Assembly (NCBI GenBank): GCA_023376005.1
Contig: CM042145.1
Coordinates: 14,238,993 to 14,302,992 of the forward strand
Source of the DNA: Doryteuthis pealeii
Taxonomy: Eukaryota; Mollusca; Cephalopoda; Myopsida; Loliginidae
DNA length: 64,000 nt
Reading direction: 5' to 3'
Numbering within the stretch: the first letter of the stretch is position 1; every line of letters starts with the position of its first letter. Below are positions 1-13,800 of this stretch, in pieces. The notes under the pieces are model-generated. The model worked only from the letters and a program-made list of their open reading frames with translations, was not told the origin of the DNA and searched no databases. Both the position numbers and the translations under genes were made by a program.

Positions 1-59
1 TCTACTGTTTCAATTGATAATTCTTTTCTTGGAGCCATGTTTCCTTTCAGTTCAGTATG

Positions 60-325
60 GCCAAACACTTGTTGAAGTCTGCAAGAACTGTTTTTTAATT
101 GTTGACTGATTTGCATATCTACATTTCTGTGTTGGTATTTGTTTTAGGAATGCAAATTACAAGATAATTCCATAATATTTTCCTCTGCATGGATTGGAAA
201 AAATTAAATTATATTTAAATAATTTAATCTAGTTTGTTTAAGGAATATTTTATGAAGCCAGAATGTCCTGCTATTGAATTAAAAAAACAAACTGTTTTGT
301 GTCTTACCTGTTATTAGTATATTTA
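60..325 (+). repeat. Dispersed repeat pair member
   Basis: Resembles 15560-15850: both contain aaatgcaaattacaaga-type, cataatattttc-type and tatgaagccagaatgt segments in the same order. No domain in either. Confidence 0.5.
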
Positions 326-385
326 CTGCTGAATAAATGAACATCCTCTCTAAGTGTGCTAATTCTATAATTTTTGACAGAGCTA

Positions 386-396
386 GTATATATATA

Positions 397-438
<42 letters not shown>

Positions 439-901
439 TGATATCTGTGGGTAGAAATAGATCTATGACCGATTTTTATGCTTTTTCTTTACCAATTATA
501 TATATATATATATATATATATATTCCTATGCACATATCTACCAGTATGCACACTTTCATCTTTTTCTTTTTCAATAATTTGCTAACACAAAAAAAAAAAA
601 GAATTCAAACAAGACAAGTTTGTTGTCTCTCTTCCCTTTCATCTCTCTTCTTCTTTTGTTAAACCAAAAAATAATGCACTCATCTTTAGACAAACACAAC
701 TACTTACTGCCTAACAAGTAAGAGATGAGGTGGGGTGATAAAGGTTTCTTATCTGGCTTATCTTTGGAAGTTTTTTTTTTTTTGTTCACTTTTCCTTTTT
801 CTTTTTCCTTGAGTGTGGCTGTCAGTTTGCAAACTACAAAAATTGTATCTCTTTTCCTTTATTTTTTTTTCTATGTGTGAGTTCTTTTCCTATTTAAATA
901 C

Positions 902-939
<38 letters not shown>

Positions 940-1000
940 TCCATATGTGTGCTGGTGTTTTTATTTGTTTGTTTTTCTTTCTTTTTTTTTTTTTCATGCC
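386..1000. repeat. Low-complexity cluster: TA, TG and T-rich tracts
   Basis: (TA)n at 386-431 and 497-523, (TG)n at 907-937, poly-T at 770-784. The small frames here are made of these repeats. Confidence 0.9.
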
Positions 1001-1199
1001 CTGGAAACTGATTTTGTCTTCTGCATTTTTATTTTTCTGTATTTTCATTCTGCTGAACTCTGTGTTTGCAGTTCATCTGATAACATCCATTGTTCTTGTT
1101 TCCTCAGAGTCTATGCTTTGTCATAAACAGTTTTTTTTATGTCTCCTCAGGGTTCATCCTGGTCACAGCACCAGTTGTGGCAGTACCAATCTGTAAAAA

Positions 1200-2460
1200 T
1201 ATTATTTTTTATTAGTATTTGGATTATTGTCCTCATCTTTATTATCTGTACAATGTTTCTTTATTTTTATTTTAAATTATTTTAAAATTATTCTTTATTT
1301 TATTCAAGTTTTAGTTTGTGGTTTTTGATCAATAAAGAAACATTCATTCTTTGTATTGATAAATTACATCATTTTCTTTAACCTATGAAGGACAATAAGT
1401 ACTTATTATTCAAATTAAGATCATTCTTTAATTTTAATTAGGGACATTTTTCAAGTGTGTTGGAGGCGGGGGGATGAGTTAATAAATATAATAGGACATT
1501 GTATTCCTTTAATCATGTTCTGATTGTCAGACACAAAACTGTTTTTTTTTAACAATAAATCTTCAACTTGAAATTCTTTTTAGCAATTATTTTTAATGAA
1601 ATTTCTTAAGGTTGTTTTATGCATTTCTTTAAAACCTATATTTCTTTATTGATGAATTATTTCCTCAATTTCAAAATTTTATCCATCAGATTTTATGATC
1701 TTTAAACTGTATGGTCTAAGTATCAAACTGATGTTTTAAACGATTTTGGTAAAATTTTAAGAACAGATATATTTTGAGTGACTGATACATAAAATTATTA
1801 CACTCCATTTGGTAGATTCATTTTGGAACATCATCTATTCATGAAAATTCAAATGCTAAAACCATTGAAATTATCTCTAATATTTCTTATTTTTTCAATT
1901 CATTTATTTTTCTGTCCATTCAATTTGAAAATCTACAATAGCTGGGCAACTTGCTTTGCATAGTTCTCAAAGCCTGAAATTCTCTGCTACGTTATTCAAC
2001 CATCATGAATTTAAGTGCTAACTAAAATTTTGTTTCATCTATCTATCATGTTCTACCAAATTCAGAAACAATTTATCAATATTTACCATTTTGATGTTCT
2101 TGATGCCCCATGTCCCTGGATATTAAAAATATTCATTTTAAAAAAAAAATATAATGTAAACCTTTTATTTTCATAATCTGGAATGAAATTCATGTACATA
2201 ATATTTAGTATTGGATACACTAAATTATTATGCAAGTCGGTATTTAAATAGGAATGATAAATTACTGATCTGGTTTTTACCTCCTATCCCTTTCAACAGA
2301 GAAGTAACTTCCAAATAAAGACGAGACTAGATTTAATTAAAATAGGATTGATAGATTGGTGTTTCATTTAGGTCAATATGTATGTCATAGCAAGTATTTC
2401 ATTTTATGCCATCTTTTAAATAAGTATACTTATTAATCATCTGTATATGATATGATGTAC
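1200..2460. other. AT-rich intergenic stretch, nothing recognised
   Basis: No coding similarity, tRNA box or long inverted repeat seen. Confidence 0.6.
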
Positions 2461-2462
2461 AA

Positions 2463-2725
2463 CATATCAGTAAAAGTAAAGTCGTCGGGGCGGCCTTATG
2501 TCTGTATAAGCCATAAAGCGAAGGAGTCTATCCCCTTTTCACTAGTGCTAGACCAAGGCAATTGTTTTAGCGTTTGAGCTGGAGTGCCACACCTACCATC
2601 AGCTCTTCACTTTACCGCACAGATCCCTGTGCTACTCATATGCTAAGTTGGCGTGGGCCGGTATTGAACCAGGAACCTTGTGATTCTTAGCCGGATGCTC
2701 TACCGACTGAGCTAAATGGCAAGAC
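2463..2725 (-). mobile_element. tRNA-derived SINE, family A, full-length copy
   Basis: The minus-strand head reads TTTAGCTCAGTCGGTAGAGC (box A) then GGTTCAATACC (box B, 2661-2671), followed by a shared tail with stagcacagggatc-type and cactagtgaaaagg segments. Other copies are at 53932 and, partial, at 25349, 29929 and 58934. Confidence 0.8.
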
Positions 2726-3667
2726 TATAGTCAAAAGGAAACCACTGGGAAATGATCAACATGACAATTACACCAACCGCTCTTTGTAGATAGAGAAAAT
2801 GCCAAGGAAGTCAGCTCAGAACCTGGCTAGCTACTGTGAAATTGAACTTGGAACTCATGTCTTATCCATGTGTCTGTTGATGGACATTGTGCTGCCAATT
2901 GTGAATCATAGAGTGTGGTGATCCAAGATGTCGTCAATTCAATGTGTCAAGCTGGCTTAACCCAAATCAGGTGAATGCCATCACACACACACACACACAT
3001 ACACACACATTGGAACATTTCTTTTGTTATATGATAAATTTGATTTTTATAATTAGATATTCCTGCCCAAGACACGCTACATGAGTAGTGCCCCCACAAC
3101 CAAACCAAGTTACAGGACCAGTGAGAGTGAAATAAGGGAAATAAATTAGGAAATAACTATTAGATGATTGTATATACTTGTATATAAGTTAAATTTTAAA
3201 GACTTAACTTTTAGGTAAAAAAATACCCATTGACCTGTACATAAGTAATCATTTTGTAATTTAAACATAATAGAAAGAATAAGGAGAAATCTTTGGCTTT
3301 AAAATTAATTCCATAAATTATTGATTTCTTGGCCATAAATAAAGGTCAACCTATAAGAAGAGATCAACTAATCCACAAATATATACAGTATATCATTATA
3401 AAGAGACTGATTTTAAGAGAAAATTGATACTTGAGCCAGGTCATTTAATAAATAACAAAAATGGTTTTAGTAGTTAGATTAAAGAAATATTGAATATATT
3501 AAAATGTTGAATATTAACAGTGCATTTAGGTCACACAAAGTAGTTGATAAATTATCTTATTTTGTTTTCTCAATTTTAAGTTGTTAATTTAAAATTCTTG
3601 TTTGTCATTGTACCTTCACTGATATCTATAGAGATATAATTGATCTTTTGTTAAGGCAATATTTTGT

Positions 3668-3769
3668 CAGTTAAGGTCAGTTAACATCCTACATTCACTG
3701 GTCAGTTAACGTCCTACATTCACTGGTCAGTTAACGTCCTACATTCACTGGTCAGTTAACGTCCTACAA
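3668..3769. repeat. 25-bp minisatellite
   Basis: Four tandem units of ggtcagttaacgtcctacat plus tcact. The units are nearly identical. Confidence 0.9.
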
Positions 3770-5954
3770 GTTTTTTTTTTTATTTTATAGGAAGGTTCTT
3801 TATGGCAAATCCCTTGCCCTTAAATTTGTATTCAAATTGTATTAAAGTTTGTATTTTCTTTTAAAACAAAAAAAACAAAGCTACTTATATAACATAACTC
3901 TATGGTGTTGTATTTCTGTTTAAGTTTCTGCTTTAAAAATGACCAGCAGCAGCTACCCAGCAAAGTCCAGGTAGAGGAGAAAAAAAAACATGGTTTAATA
4001 ATCATTTGCAGATCTATTACTTCTGAATAGCGAGTTCAATCCTCGCAGGATGACCCATAAAAATCACCATGTAAAAAAGATCTTATTTTAATCTGGCCTG
4101 GTGGGAGGTCAGGGAATTTTTTTTCGTCAGAGTAGAGGGAATGACATCACATAATGATATAGTAAAAAATTTTAATTCAATGATTAACTATATTTTTTAA
4201 ATGAAATATAAATGATGCGATTTGCTAAATTTCAAATTAATATTTCAAAGCAAAAAAAAAAAAAAAAAAAAATTAAATAAATAAACAAATTAATGTAAAA
4301 TGATAAATAATCTTAAAAAAATAATAACATTATTAATTCAAAGCGTAGCCAATCGAATATCAAATTCTACTATAATAATTTGATAAATATAATATACTAA
4401 GTATAGCCTAATTCTAACCCACTTACTCAAATGTCTCAAAGTTTCAGGTATTTCCGTAAAATGTAATGCATTTTATACGTAATCTAATGGTATTATTTCT
4501 TGCGTGCTATTCTGCATTAGTATCATGATTTTATTTGTATTTCTAATATAAAAATAAATAAATAAACGCAATTATTTGTATAAACAATGGCTAACATTAA
4601 AAAAAAAAAACGGTTTGTTTAGTAAACATGTTTGTTTACATTGACGAACGACGGACACCAGTACATTACTATGTAAATTTTAATTTTTAAATAAAAAAAG
4701 TGTACAGCTATGAAACATCTGTGAAAAATTAATGTCTCTTATTTAAAATATTAAATACAAAAAAAAAATCTAAAAATCTAAACTAATCTTAGAAACAATT
4801 TTGTATTTCACCGTAAAATTACAATGTCAAAGGTGTAACTAAGTGATTAATTCTTAAACTGTCCATAAAAATTGTATAATTAAAAAAAGAAAAAAGATTA
4901 AATAAAAGATTGTTTATCCTGTACAATGAAATATTTACTACAACTTTGAATCCGTAAAAATGTAGATTTGATATGAAAAAAATGAAAAGAAAAAATTGAC
5001 CGAGCTTTCGTTATTCATGTTTACTTTTTAGCGAGAAACGCTGAAAAATGGCAGCGTATAATTTTAGCATATAATGCTATTTAATTTTTAATTTTTAGAT
5101 GTTTTCAAAAATAATTCAAATCATCATTATTTATGCTAAAAAACCAAGCCCTGGTGATATTTAATGTGTATATATATTATACACATACAGATTCACATAA
5201 CTGCCCTTTATATATGTATAGAAGATAGATGACTAAAATTCAAATTAAATCTGCATAAGTTAATGAATAATTAATGTAATTGTTTCTTTTATCTTTCTTT
5301 ATTAGAAAAGTTAAATTTTAATGAGGTCAGCAAATATTCAGTGTGATCAAATCTAAACTTATAGTAATTAATTCTGATTTATTGTTATAAGATAACCAAG
5401 CTAGTCAGAGTGCTCTCTTAGAAAGGGATGTTCATGTCTATATTTAATGCCCCTAGATACATTGAGTGAAGATTTGATCTTAACTTTATGAAAGAACAAA
5501 AAAAGCTGCTATGATATATGATTAATTTGTTGCAGTTTATGATTAACAAAACTGATTGAATAAATTTGCTTTCATATAAGATTTCTAATATTTTCACTGC
5601 TTTTCCAAACAGCTTAAAATAATATCAAAATATTTACATATTGGTAATCAATATGCAGCTACATAAATATTCTATCATACTCACAGCAGAAGACATGAAT
5701 CAAGATGGTACATTTTTATCTTATTTATTTTTAATTTTTATTTTTATTCATTACCACAAAATTACTTTTAATTTCAAGACAAACTAAAGGGCCTTTTCTT
5801 ACATAAAACTTCTAAAATCCATGATAGCTGTTATATGAATGTTTATAAAAAAGGAAAGCTTTATTTAAAATAATAAGATAAGGTCTTTCCATAACATAAT
5901 TCTATATTCTGTAATGTATTCATATAGTTATTTACTAAGCTTAGATTAATTTTG

Positions 5955-6032
5955 GTATAAGGCACCCAGTGAGGATCAAACTCGTTACTCTAGTAATGAT
6001 CTGCAAAATAAGCTTGCAAATCATTACACCTG
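5955..6032 (-). mobile_element. tRNA-like short repeat, family C
   Basis: The minus strand shows ggtgtaatgatttgcaagc and a degraded T-arm ending gatcctcactgggtgcc. Confidence 0.45.
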
Positions 6033-6975
6033 ATGTATATATATATATATAGTTGCACATATACAAATATTAAAAGTGCTGTAGAAACCTGTTTCACAGA
6101 AAGACAACAATAAACTGAGTGTATTTGAGAATGATTGCATTAGAACTAAGGTGGGAGTTTTAAAATGGATGGCATAAGGAGTGACCTTGGAATACCGAAT
6201 AAAATCACTGACATTAATCAGGAAGAAAAGATTGAAGTTGTTTGGTCATGTGAACTATTTATACAAGAATGATTTTACAAGTAGAATACACAGAGAATGA
6301 CCACCAAAGCAACGGAGTGACCCCACAACCAAGCCAAGTTACAGAACCAGTGAGAGTGAAATTAGGAAACAGTTATTAGACTATTATATATACTTGTATA
6401 TACATTAAATTAAAATTAAAAGAGAGGACACAACATTGGAAAAACTGGCTAAAGACAAGATAAAACATCTGGGACTTTATACAGATGATGATGATAATAA
6501 GAATTAAGAATTTTGATCTAATGAATAGCCAAGTGTTTTAAGCTCTTCATCATGATTTTCAGTGTGGAACAATCAATGACCTGGCTATATCTAGTTTTTC
6601 ACTAAAAATGTAATATTCTTGGATATAACAGTGATTGTTCATTATTTAATGCTAGATATAATAATTTTTAAATTTTATTTTACCTAAATTCTACTTTTAA
6701 TGTGTTTATTATTCTAACTTGCTATCATCACATTTTTATCATTTTATCATAACTGTTATCCCTGAGTTTTGTTATTCCTTGACTTATACTTTATATTTTG
6801 CTGGTCATTTTTTTTTTTCTCCTAAAATAATCTTAGAAACATCTTTTAACTGAAATAAAACAAAAAACTTGAGCAATGCATACATTTTCAAAATTTGATT
6901 AAAAATGAATCCAATATTCTCAAAGAAGATACAAGAATATATATAACATGTGTTATATAGTAAATTAATGTTTAA

Positions 6976-7534
6976 TACGAGGGTGAATCAAAAGTTTTGT
7001 AATATCATGGTAATATGAGGTACAATGCAACAGTTTCAAATACTTTTGCTGAGGCTGTGAAGGTGACAAACCAAATATCGAGCTCACCTTATACTCTCTA
7101 AGTTCTACTCACTGGATTTGCTTGATGCATGACTTTGGAATCCACGGTTTTAGGTCTACCTGAACCCTTGCCTGATAGTCAAGGTTTTTTGCATCCTGAG
7201 CAAAATTTCTTAAAGCATCTGATTACTGTACAGTGATCAATTGCATTTTCACTTTTTGCACAGCAAATGTTTTTGATTACTTCCATACAATTCTGGTCTA
7301 GTTTAAACTCATAAAGCATAAATTTCCCAAATTAGACTACATTGCATGTTCATCTGTGTGGCTTTCAAATCCCACACCGAGTGAAACAATGCACAATGTG
7401 TCAGTGCACCAACTATCACTATACTACCAACCAAAGCGGGTACCTTCTATGGCATGAATTGCTTTGGTCACGTGATATATGCACTGTAAACTAGCACATA
7501 CTAAAATATTGCAAAACTTTTAACTCACACTAGT
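6976..7534 (-). mobile_element. Mariner-derived MITE, complete
   Basis: Terminal inverted repeats gggtgaatcaaaagttttgt and gtgtgagttaaaagttttgc (minus) at TA flanks. The 559-bp body matches three other copies. It is shrunken and cannot encode a transposase. Confidence 0.75.
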
Positions 7535-7731
7535 AGGTACTTGACATGAGACTTTGATGAGTTGTGGTGCACCTAAGCACTGTACACAATAAATTACATT
7601 ATTATTATTAATAGTTGAATCAATACTTAATAGTTAGAGAAATGCTGCTGGCATAAAAATAAAAAGAACAATTTAAAAATCATTTTTGATTTTTATTGTC
7701 TGTTTTCTCCATATTTTTTTTCTTTTTTCAG

Positions 7732-7858
7732 CAGAGTATCTAAACCTACAGATATGTTTTTGTTGGTCTGCTATATCCTCACCATTTCATCTTTGTTGAA
7801 TGTAAAGGCACAAGTGTCACTACCAATACAGATTTCTTGTCCTAATCATACACCTCAA
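7732..7858 (+). CDS. NT5C3: Probable N-terminal exon of the 5'-nucleotidase III gene
   Basis: A strong polypyrimidine tract ends in cagcag at 7729-7734 and a gtaagc donor follows 7858. ATG at 7754 opens 35 codons (MFLLVCYILTISSLLNVKAQ and 15 more) that end exactly in phase 0, matching the phase needed by the exon at 20423. The leading residues form a signal-anchor-like hydrophobic stretch, which recalls the hydrophobic N-terminus of the long vertebrate isoform. The frame is also open back to the acceptor, so a further upstream coding or UTR exon may exist; I did not find one. RNA support is lacking, so this exon is a prediction. Confidence 0.5.
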
Positions 7859-10800
7859 GTAAGCCACAGTGTTGCCAATGCACTTGTTGCCATAAATCAA
7901 ATGCTTGATGCCTTCTCTTATTACTTTTAAGTTTTAATAATTTGAACAGTGTTTGTGTGTGTGTATACACCCCCTTTTTAACCCTATCTTATCATCTCAA
8001 AGTTGTTCTTATTGATCCATTGATTATTTTTGATCCTTTTAATCTTTTGTTTTTATTAATCCTTTATCTCTGATCCCCTCTGTAGCGAATGGTAATAATC
8101 AACAAAAACATCTATAGACTTTTTTGTATTCATTCAAATGAATAGACTGTTGTTTATAACCTTGTCTAATAAATGTATAGGACCAAGTAACCAATAAGCA
8201 CCCCAAATCATCAACTTAATGAAAGGTTCATATTTTAACTCATCACTGGTAACTTCCGCTTACAAATGATTTTAATCAGAAGTTTATGGAGATGTTGAAC
8301 TCACAATAAATTAAATAAATAGATGGTTGGTACACGTAATCAAATTAAAATTCAATAGCAAAATCTTTTTTTAAATAGATACTTTTTAATCAGAAATTTA
8401 TGAATATTTTTCAACACTTAAGAGGATTTAAAAAAAGACGAAAGAAGTTTTTATACTAAAATAGTTTTCACTTAATCAGAAGAGAAATGCAATTCTGTTT
8501 ATTCAAATAAAAATACAGATTTTATTTACAAAATATTTTTATGCTTATTTAAATAAAAGGATGTCATTCAGAAATAGTATCACACAATTTGTAAAATTTG
8601 TTTTTGTCAAATACAATATAATTGCAAAAATCGTCTGTTCATTTATTTTAAAATATTTGAAAGCAAAACTTACCAGTGATGAGTTAAAATATGAACCTTT
8701 TGTTAAGTTGATGATTTGGGGTGCTTATTGGTTACTTGGTCCAATGTATACAAATTTTCTGCCTGCCCTGTCAGTGGGGCTTAGAATATGCTGACGGTAT
8801 CCCCTGCAGATGGTTAGGGTTAAAAAAAAAAAAAATTTAAAAAAAAAGATGGAGAGGTCCTGGGTATGACACTAAACTGCATCTGATGGGGAGGTTTCAA
8901 TTTTTTAGATTTGGGGAGTGTGGAGTACCCCTTCCATTGCTATTAGGTCCTCTCTGACCTGGAGTGATAGTACCTATTAGCATCTCATTTATGAATCAAA
9001 ATAGATCTGTTTAAAAATTATTTGAATTTGGTAGGAATATTTGATAGTATATAACTAAATTATTTGTATCAAGAAGAGTTACTTGAAGTTATAATCATTT
9101 CCTAAGGATTATTGTTAGTTACTTGAAATCATATAACTGTGTACAAACAAATGATTATTAAACAGAAAGTTACTTGAAGCAATAAAATTGTTTAAATTAT
9201 AATTAGATAGGAACACTTGAAACCATAAACTGTATGCAAATTATTTGTATTTGATAGGAATACTTGATATCATGATTGTGTACAAAAAAAATTAAGAAAC
9301 AACAACACAGTCAAATATGAATGTACAATGTATGTAATTATCTGACCTCTAGGCGTAAAATAACCCTAGATGGGTTAACATGCCATTTTGAATTTGTCTT
9401 CATTAACACTAAACCTTCAAATTACATTGTCATTTTCAATTTTGATTTAACAAAACTAAGTTAAAACAGGCAGGTTTCTCTTTTCAGCTTGATGTATTAA
9501 TATCTTTTGAATTGAAAAGAACTGATATTATACATTTATCTTCAATAATAAGTTAGGAAATTTGATTTTTTTTTATTGCATTATAAAAATAGGATCAACT
9601 CATTTCTTATTATTTTATTTATTCTTTTCAGTTTAATTTTCATTTTCAAAATGAATGACATGAAATGAATGATTATCATTTGTAGGAAATGGAATTGGCA
9701 ACCTAAGTTCAAATCCTGGATGAGGTTGTTTGCATTTCACTTAAGAAAGACATGAATCCATCTTTTATTCCCCCCCCCCCAGCTATGGGTAAATAGTGGG
9801 GCAAACTGGGTTCTTTGGTAAGGCAACCAATCTACGGGAAGTAAAACTGAATTCAATCCAGCTGTACATGACTTTAAAAATTTACCTTGTGTTGCATCCT
9901 TCTTATGACAGAGTTAGTGAAATACATACATTGTAACCTGGGAATTAAGGACATCATTACTGTTAGTTTTTCTTTTACAATTAACCAGTTAAGTATAACC
10001 TTCTAGATTTCTTCTATTCTCATTTACTTATCAAAAAGAAAGCTCAATATGTTTTGGTTCTTTTTTGAGTTTTAAACAAAAATATTTTTTTAAAAATTAC
10101 ACAATGTGTAATCTTGTTATTGATATAAAAATTTTAGCTTCCTATCAGGAATATAAGAATTATGAAAATACAGAAATGTTATAAGAGTTTGATTGACATT
10201 ATACCAACTGATCACAATATAATGAGTAGACTTTAGGGGTTCACTCATAAATTTGAATTTAGTATTCTGATAATTTATGCAGTAGTACACTTTTACCATT
10301 TCTAGAATAAACCTTGTTCTTTAAAAACCACAATTATTGTGGATCAAATATATTGTTTCATGTTTGGCATCAATGGTTTTACATTGATGATTCCTCATAT
10401 TTTGTCAAATTTAAGAAGTTATAAGTAACATTGTTCAATTTTTATTGTTTCAGCAAAATACAAAATGTAATGGACTTTTTTTCTTTTGTTGAATGGTACT
10501 GTAAAAAAGTGTTAATTTTTAGGCATTTTGAAATTGAAAAATTTGAATAGTTCTTTCATTTTGTGCTGCTTGATTATTGTTTGAATGTGTTGGTCACCGA
10601 AAATAATGGGGAATATGTTATAAAAAATATTCACCTTTAATATATCAGGATTTTGTTGGGTTGCAAAATAACTGTTTTATGCCTTTTTTTTTTCATATCA
10701 CATTGACTGAACTACTGAGAATTTTAAATTCTCTCATTTGAATATAAACATCTTGAAAATGACAGCACACTTGAAAAAGTCATTACATCCTCTATTTGGG

Positions 10801-13800
10801 TTCTTGATAGTTATTCAGATTCCTCAGTTTTATTTATTGCTAAATTTTCAAATTAAATCTAAACTTATAATTACCAAAGTTTGGTAATCCATTCTGGTTT
10901 AGTGTTATAACTAACCTACTCTGAGTGATTGACTTTATAGCTTAGTGAAAATGTACCACCATTCTTAGAACATTTTTTATAAAAACAAATCTGCTTATGA
11001 AGGTGAATTTGTAAGCAATATCATCTTTGTGGATAATTTAGAAAGTTTATTTATTATGCTTACATTTTGTTTTAATTCTTAATTCAAATCTTTCTGGTAC
11101 ACTATGCCCCCCACCTAATTAAAAAAAAAAAAAGCAAATTTATCCAGTTCATTCAACATGAAATTTCAAATTTTATTCTAAATCTGACATTTTTGCTGTG
11201 TTTTTTTTTTCTTTTTATGACACTTTGATACATTTAAAAAACATTTTGATTTTTCACTAAACATTTAATTCTATTAATCTTTACTGTACATTTTTTTTTT
11301 TTCATAGATAGATATAGAAAACCTTTTAACTGCTGATTTCCAAATTTTATACTAATATATATTTAGCAACAATTGTATTAAAACTTCAGGGAATAGACAT
11401 TCCACATTTTGGGGCTAATGCTGTTTTTTGATGTTGTTCCTTTTTTTTGGTGGTGGTGGTGGTGGGGGGAAATAAAAAATGATACAAACTTTGTTTTTTA
11501 GATATTTGCAAGTGGATATTTTAGTTTAGAAAAGCAGAAAAAGGTGGGACAAAATCATTTATAAATAATGAATATTTAAAGACAAATAATTTTCTTTTTA
11601 AACTTAGTAAACTTTAATGTATTGTTTCTATCTAAATTTTTGAGATAATTTTATATGCTAATTTATTTGAACTGTTTGTTATCCTCATCTTTAACAATCA
11701 AGATTAAGACAACAAATGTTTGAATTAATCAATGTTCACTGTATTGGTTGGTACCATTCCAATTACTTAAGAGTAATTGGCAAAGAAAAACAGACTTCAT
11801 TCTATTTAAACTAAATGAGAAAACATCCCATGTCTGAAGGAGCCTGCATCATGTTCAGTGCTATGAAATTGATTCATTTTTTTTTTATATAGTATCATCA
11901 CCTGTGATGAAAAAAAAGGATTTTGTTTAATTTTGTACTAATTATAATAACCAGTGATCAATTGAAATTGATATAATTGGATTTGAAAGAGAAATTTAAA
12001 TATTTATCCTTAAAGATTTATAATGAATATTTGATATATAACTTCCTTCAAAATGACCAAATAATACACATCCCCTAAAGGGGGGGGGGGGTAAGCGATC
12101 CCCCCAAAAGGGGTGTGTGGTGGTGAGACTCCAGTTCTAGAGCTCTGGGGAGTGTGGAGTACCCCTTCATTTTCATTACTCCCAGGTCCACTCTGACCCA
12201 GATTGGTTGTACCTGTTAGGGTAGTATTCATGAATCAAATAGATCTGTTTCAAAATTATTTGTATAGGATAGGAAAACTTGATATCATATAACTGTGTGC
12301 AAACAAACTCTTAAATAAAACTACACAAAAATGTAAATATAAACATACAATATATGCAATTCTCTAACCTCTAAGCATAAAATAAGCCCAGATAGGTTGC
12401 CATGTTGAAAAAAAAAAAAAAATTCACATATTTAGATTTTTTTGATAAGAGTACATTGAAAACTCTAAGAGTATCCAATTTGATGAATAGAAATGGATTC
12501 ATTTTGATGTCTTATAATATCTGTCTTCATGCTATAAAAATAACATTATTGAACTTGAATTGGTGAGAAGAGACTTTACTGTATCCACCTATTTCACATT
12601 AAACAACACATTTCTATCCTATAATTAACTCATTTAAATATGTAAACAAGTTATACACTTACTTTCTGATAATATATTTTAATGGCTAACAAAATCATTT
12701 TAAACCTCATAAATTTTTTTCTAGTATTTTTTTTTCCAGCTTGATTTTAATTTTCATCTACTCAAATGATCACTTAATGGCCGTTAATAAGCAGTATAAA
12801 TAAAAAATAAAGAAGTTCACAAAATTAATGATGGTTGACAGTGCCTAATAATTAAAATTCATTGTTTTAAGCATATATATAATATTAATAATGGAGAATC
12901 GGTCTCTATTTGTCTGTAACCAAAACTACATCACTGCTTATGTCATATTACCCAAATTCGTCCCATACATGAAATAAAAAAAAAATCTTGTATTATCAAT
13001 ACATTTAAAATCATGAAATATTTGTTATATATCTCTAAGAAATAAAGATCTACATAGTATATGGTGGGAATAATTTGCATAATAATTTTAACAAGACTGG
13101 GTTTAATAAATAGTTATTTGCTGTTACTGATTTCTAATACTATCATGTTATTCTTAAATGTATTAAAACCAATCCTATATATAATTTTATATAGAAATCA
13201 ATTAAAATAACATTCAAATAAGTTTAATATTTTTATATTTGTTCTTATTTAGTTTTGTTAGTCTTTCTAATTTGATATAATATTTTATTACATTAAAACT
13301 TAAATACTTGTGCCCAGGTGGCACATACTTTTGCTAGTATATTAAATGTTTAATAAATTAGTTAATTATTTCACTTAACTGAACTTAAATCTGGTTAATT
13401 TGTTAAGAATATGTCAAAACTAAGTTTTATTTTTTATTTTTATATGAATAATGTGGATGAAAATCTATTGATAACATCACACATACTACTCTCTCACTCT
13501 TGTGTGCATGCTTGTGCAGAGAGAATGAAAAAAAAAATGCATGACTGTATATAGATGTGTACAACCCCTGGCAAAAATGATAGGATCACCCCTCCCCACT
13601 TAGATGATGCTTTTGTACTTGTTAGTGAATAAACAAATTGCAAATAATGTACAAAACAATTTTTGTTTAACACATAATAAATATTCCAGCTTCATGAAAC
13701 TTATCCCAAAGAAATTCAATTATTTTAACTAATGGTTTATTTTTCCAGATCAAATAGAGGAAACAATTATGGAATCATCAAAAAATTAAAGAAATAACCA

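Larger units (their letters stand above)
3060..6970. other. AT-rich DNA upstream of NT5C3
   Basis: Apart from the minisatellite at 3668 and a tRNA-like repeat at 5955, nothing recognised. The stretch 4600-5060 has more CpG than its surroundings and could hold an NT5C3 first exon or promoter; I could not define one. Confidence 0.4.

Noticed and set aside
813..1196. 127-codon open frame
   Set aside because: It is built from T-rich and TG-repeat DNA with no domain; the last part has a splice-acceptor-like tctcctcag but no matching exon evidence.
8561..8794. 77-codon frame with a near copy at 39560-39754
   Set aside because: The similarity comes from a repeated foldback element, not a conserved protein.
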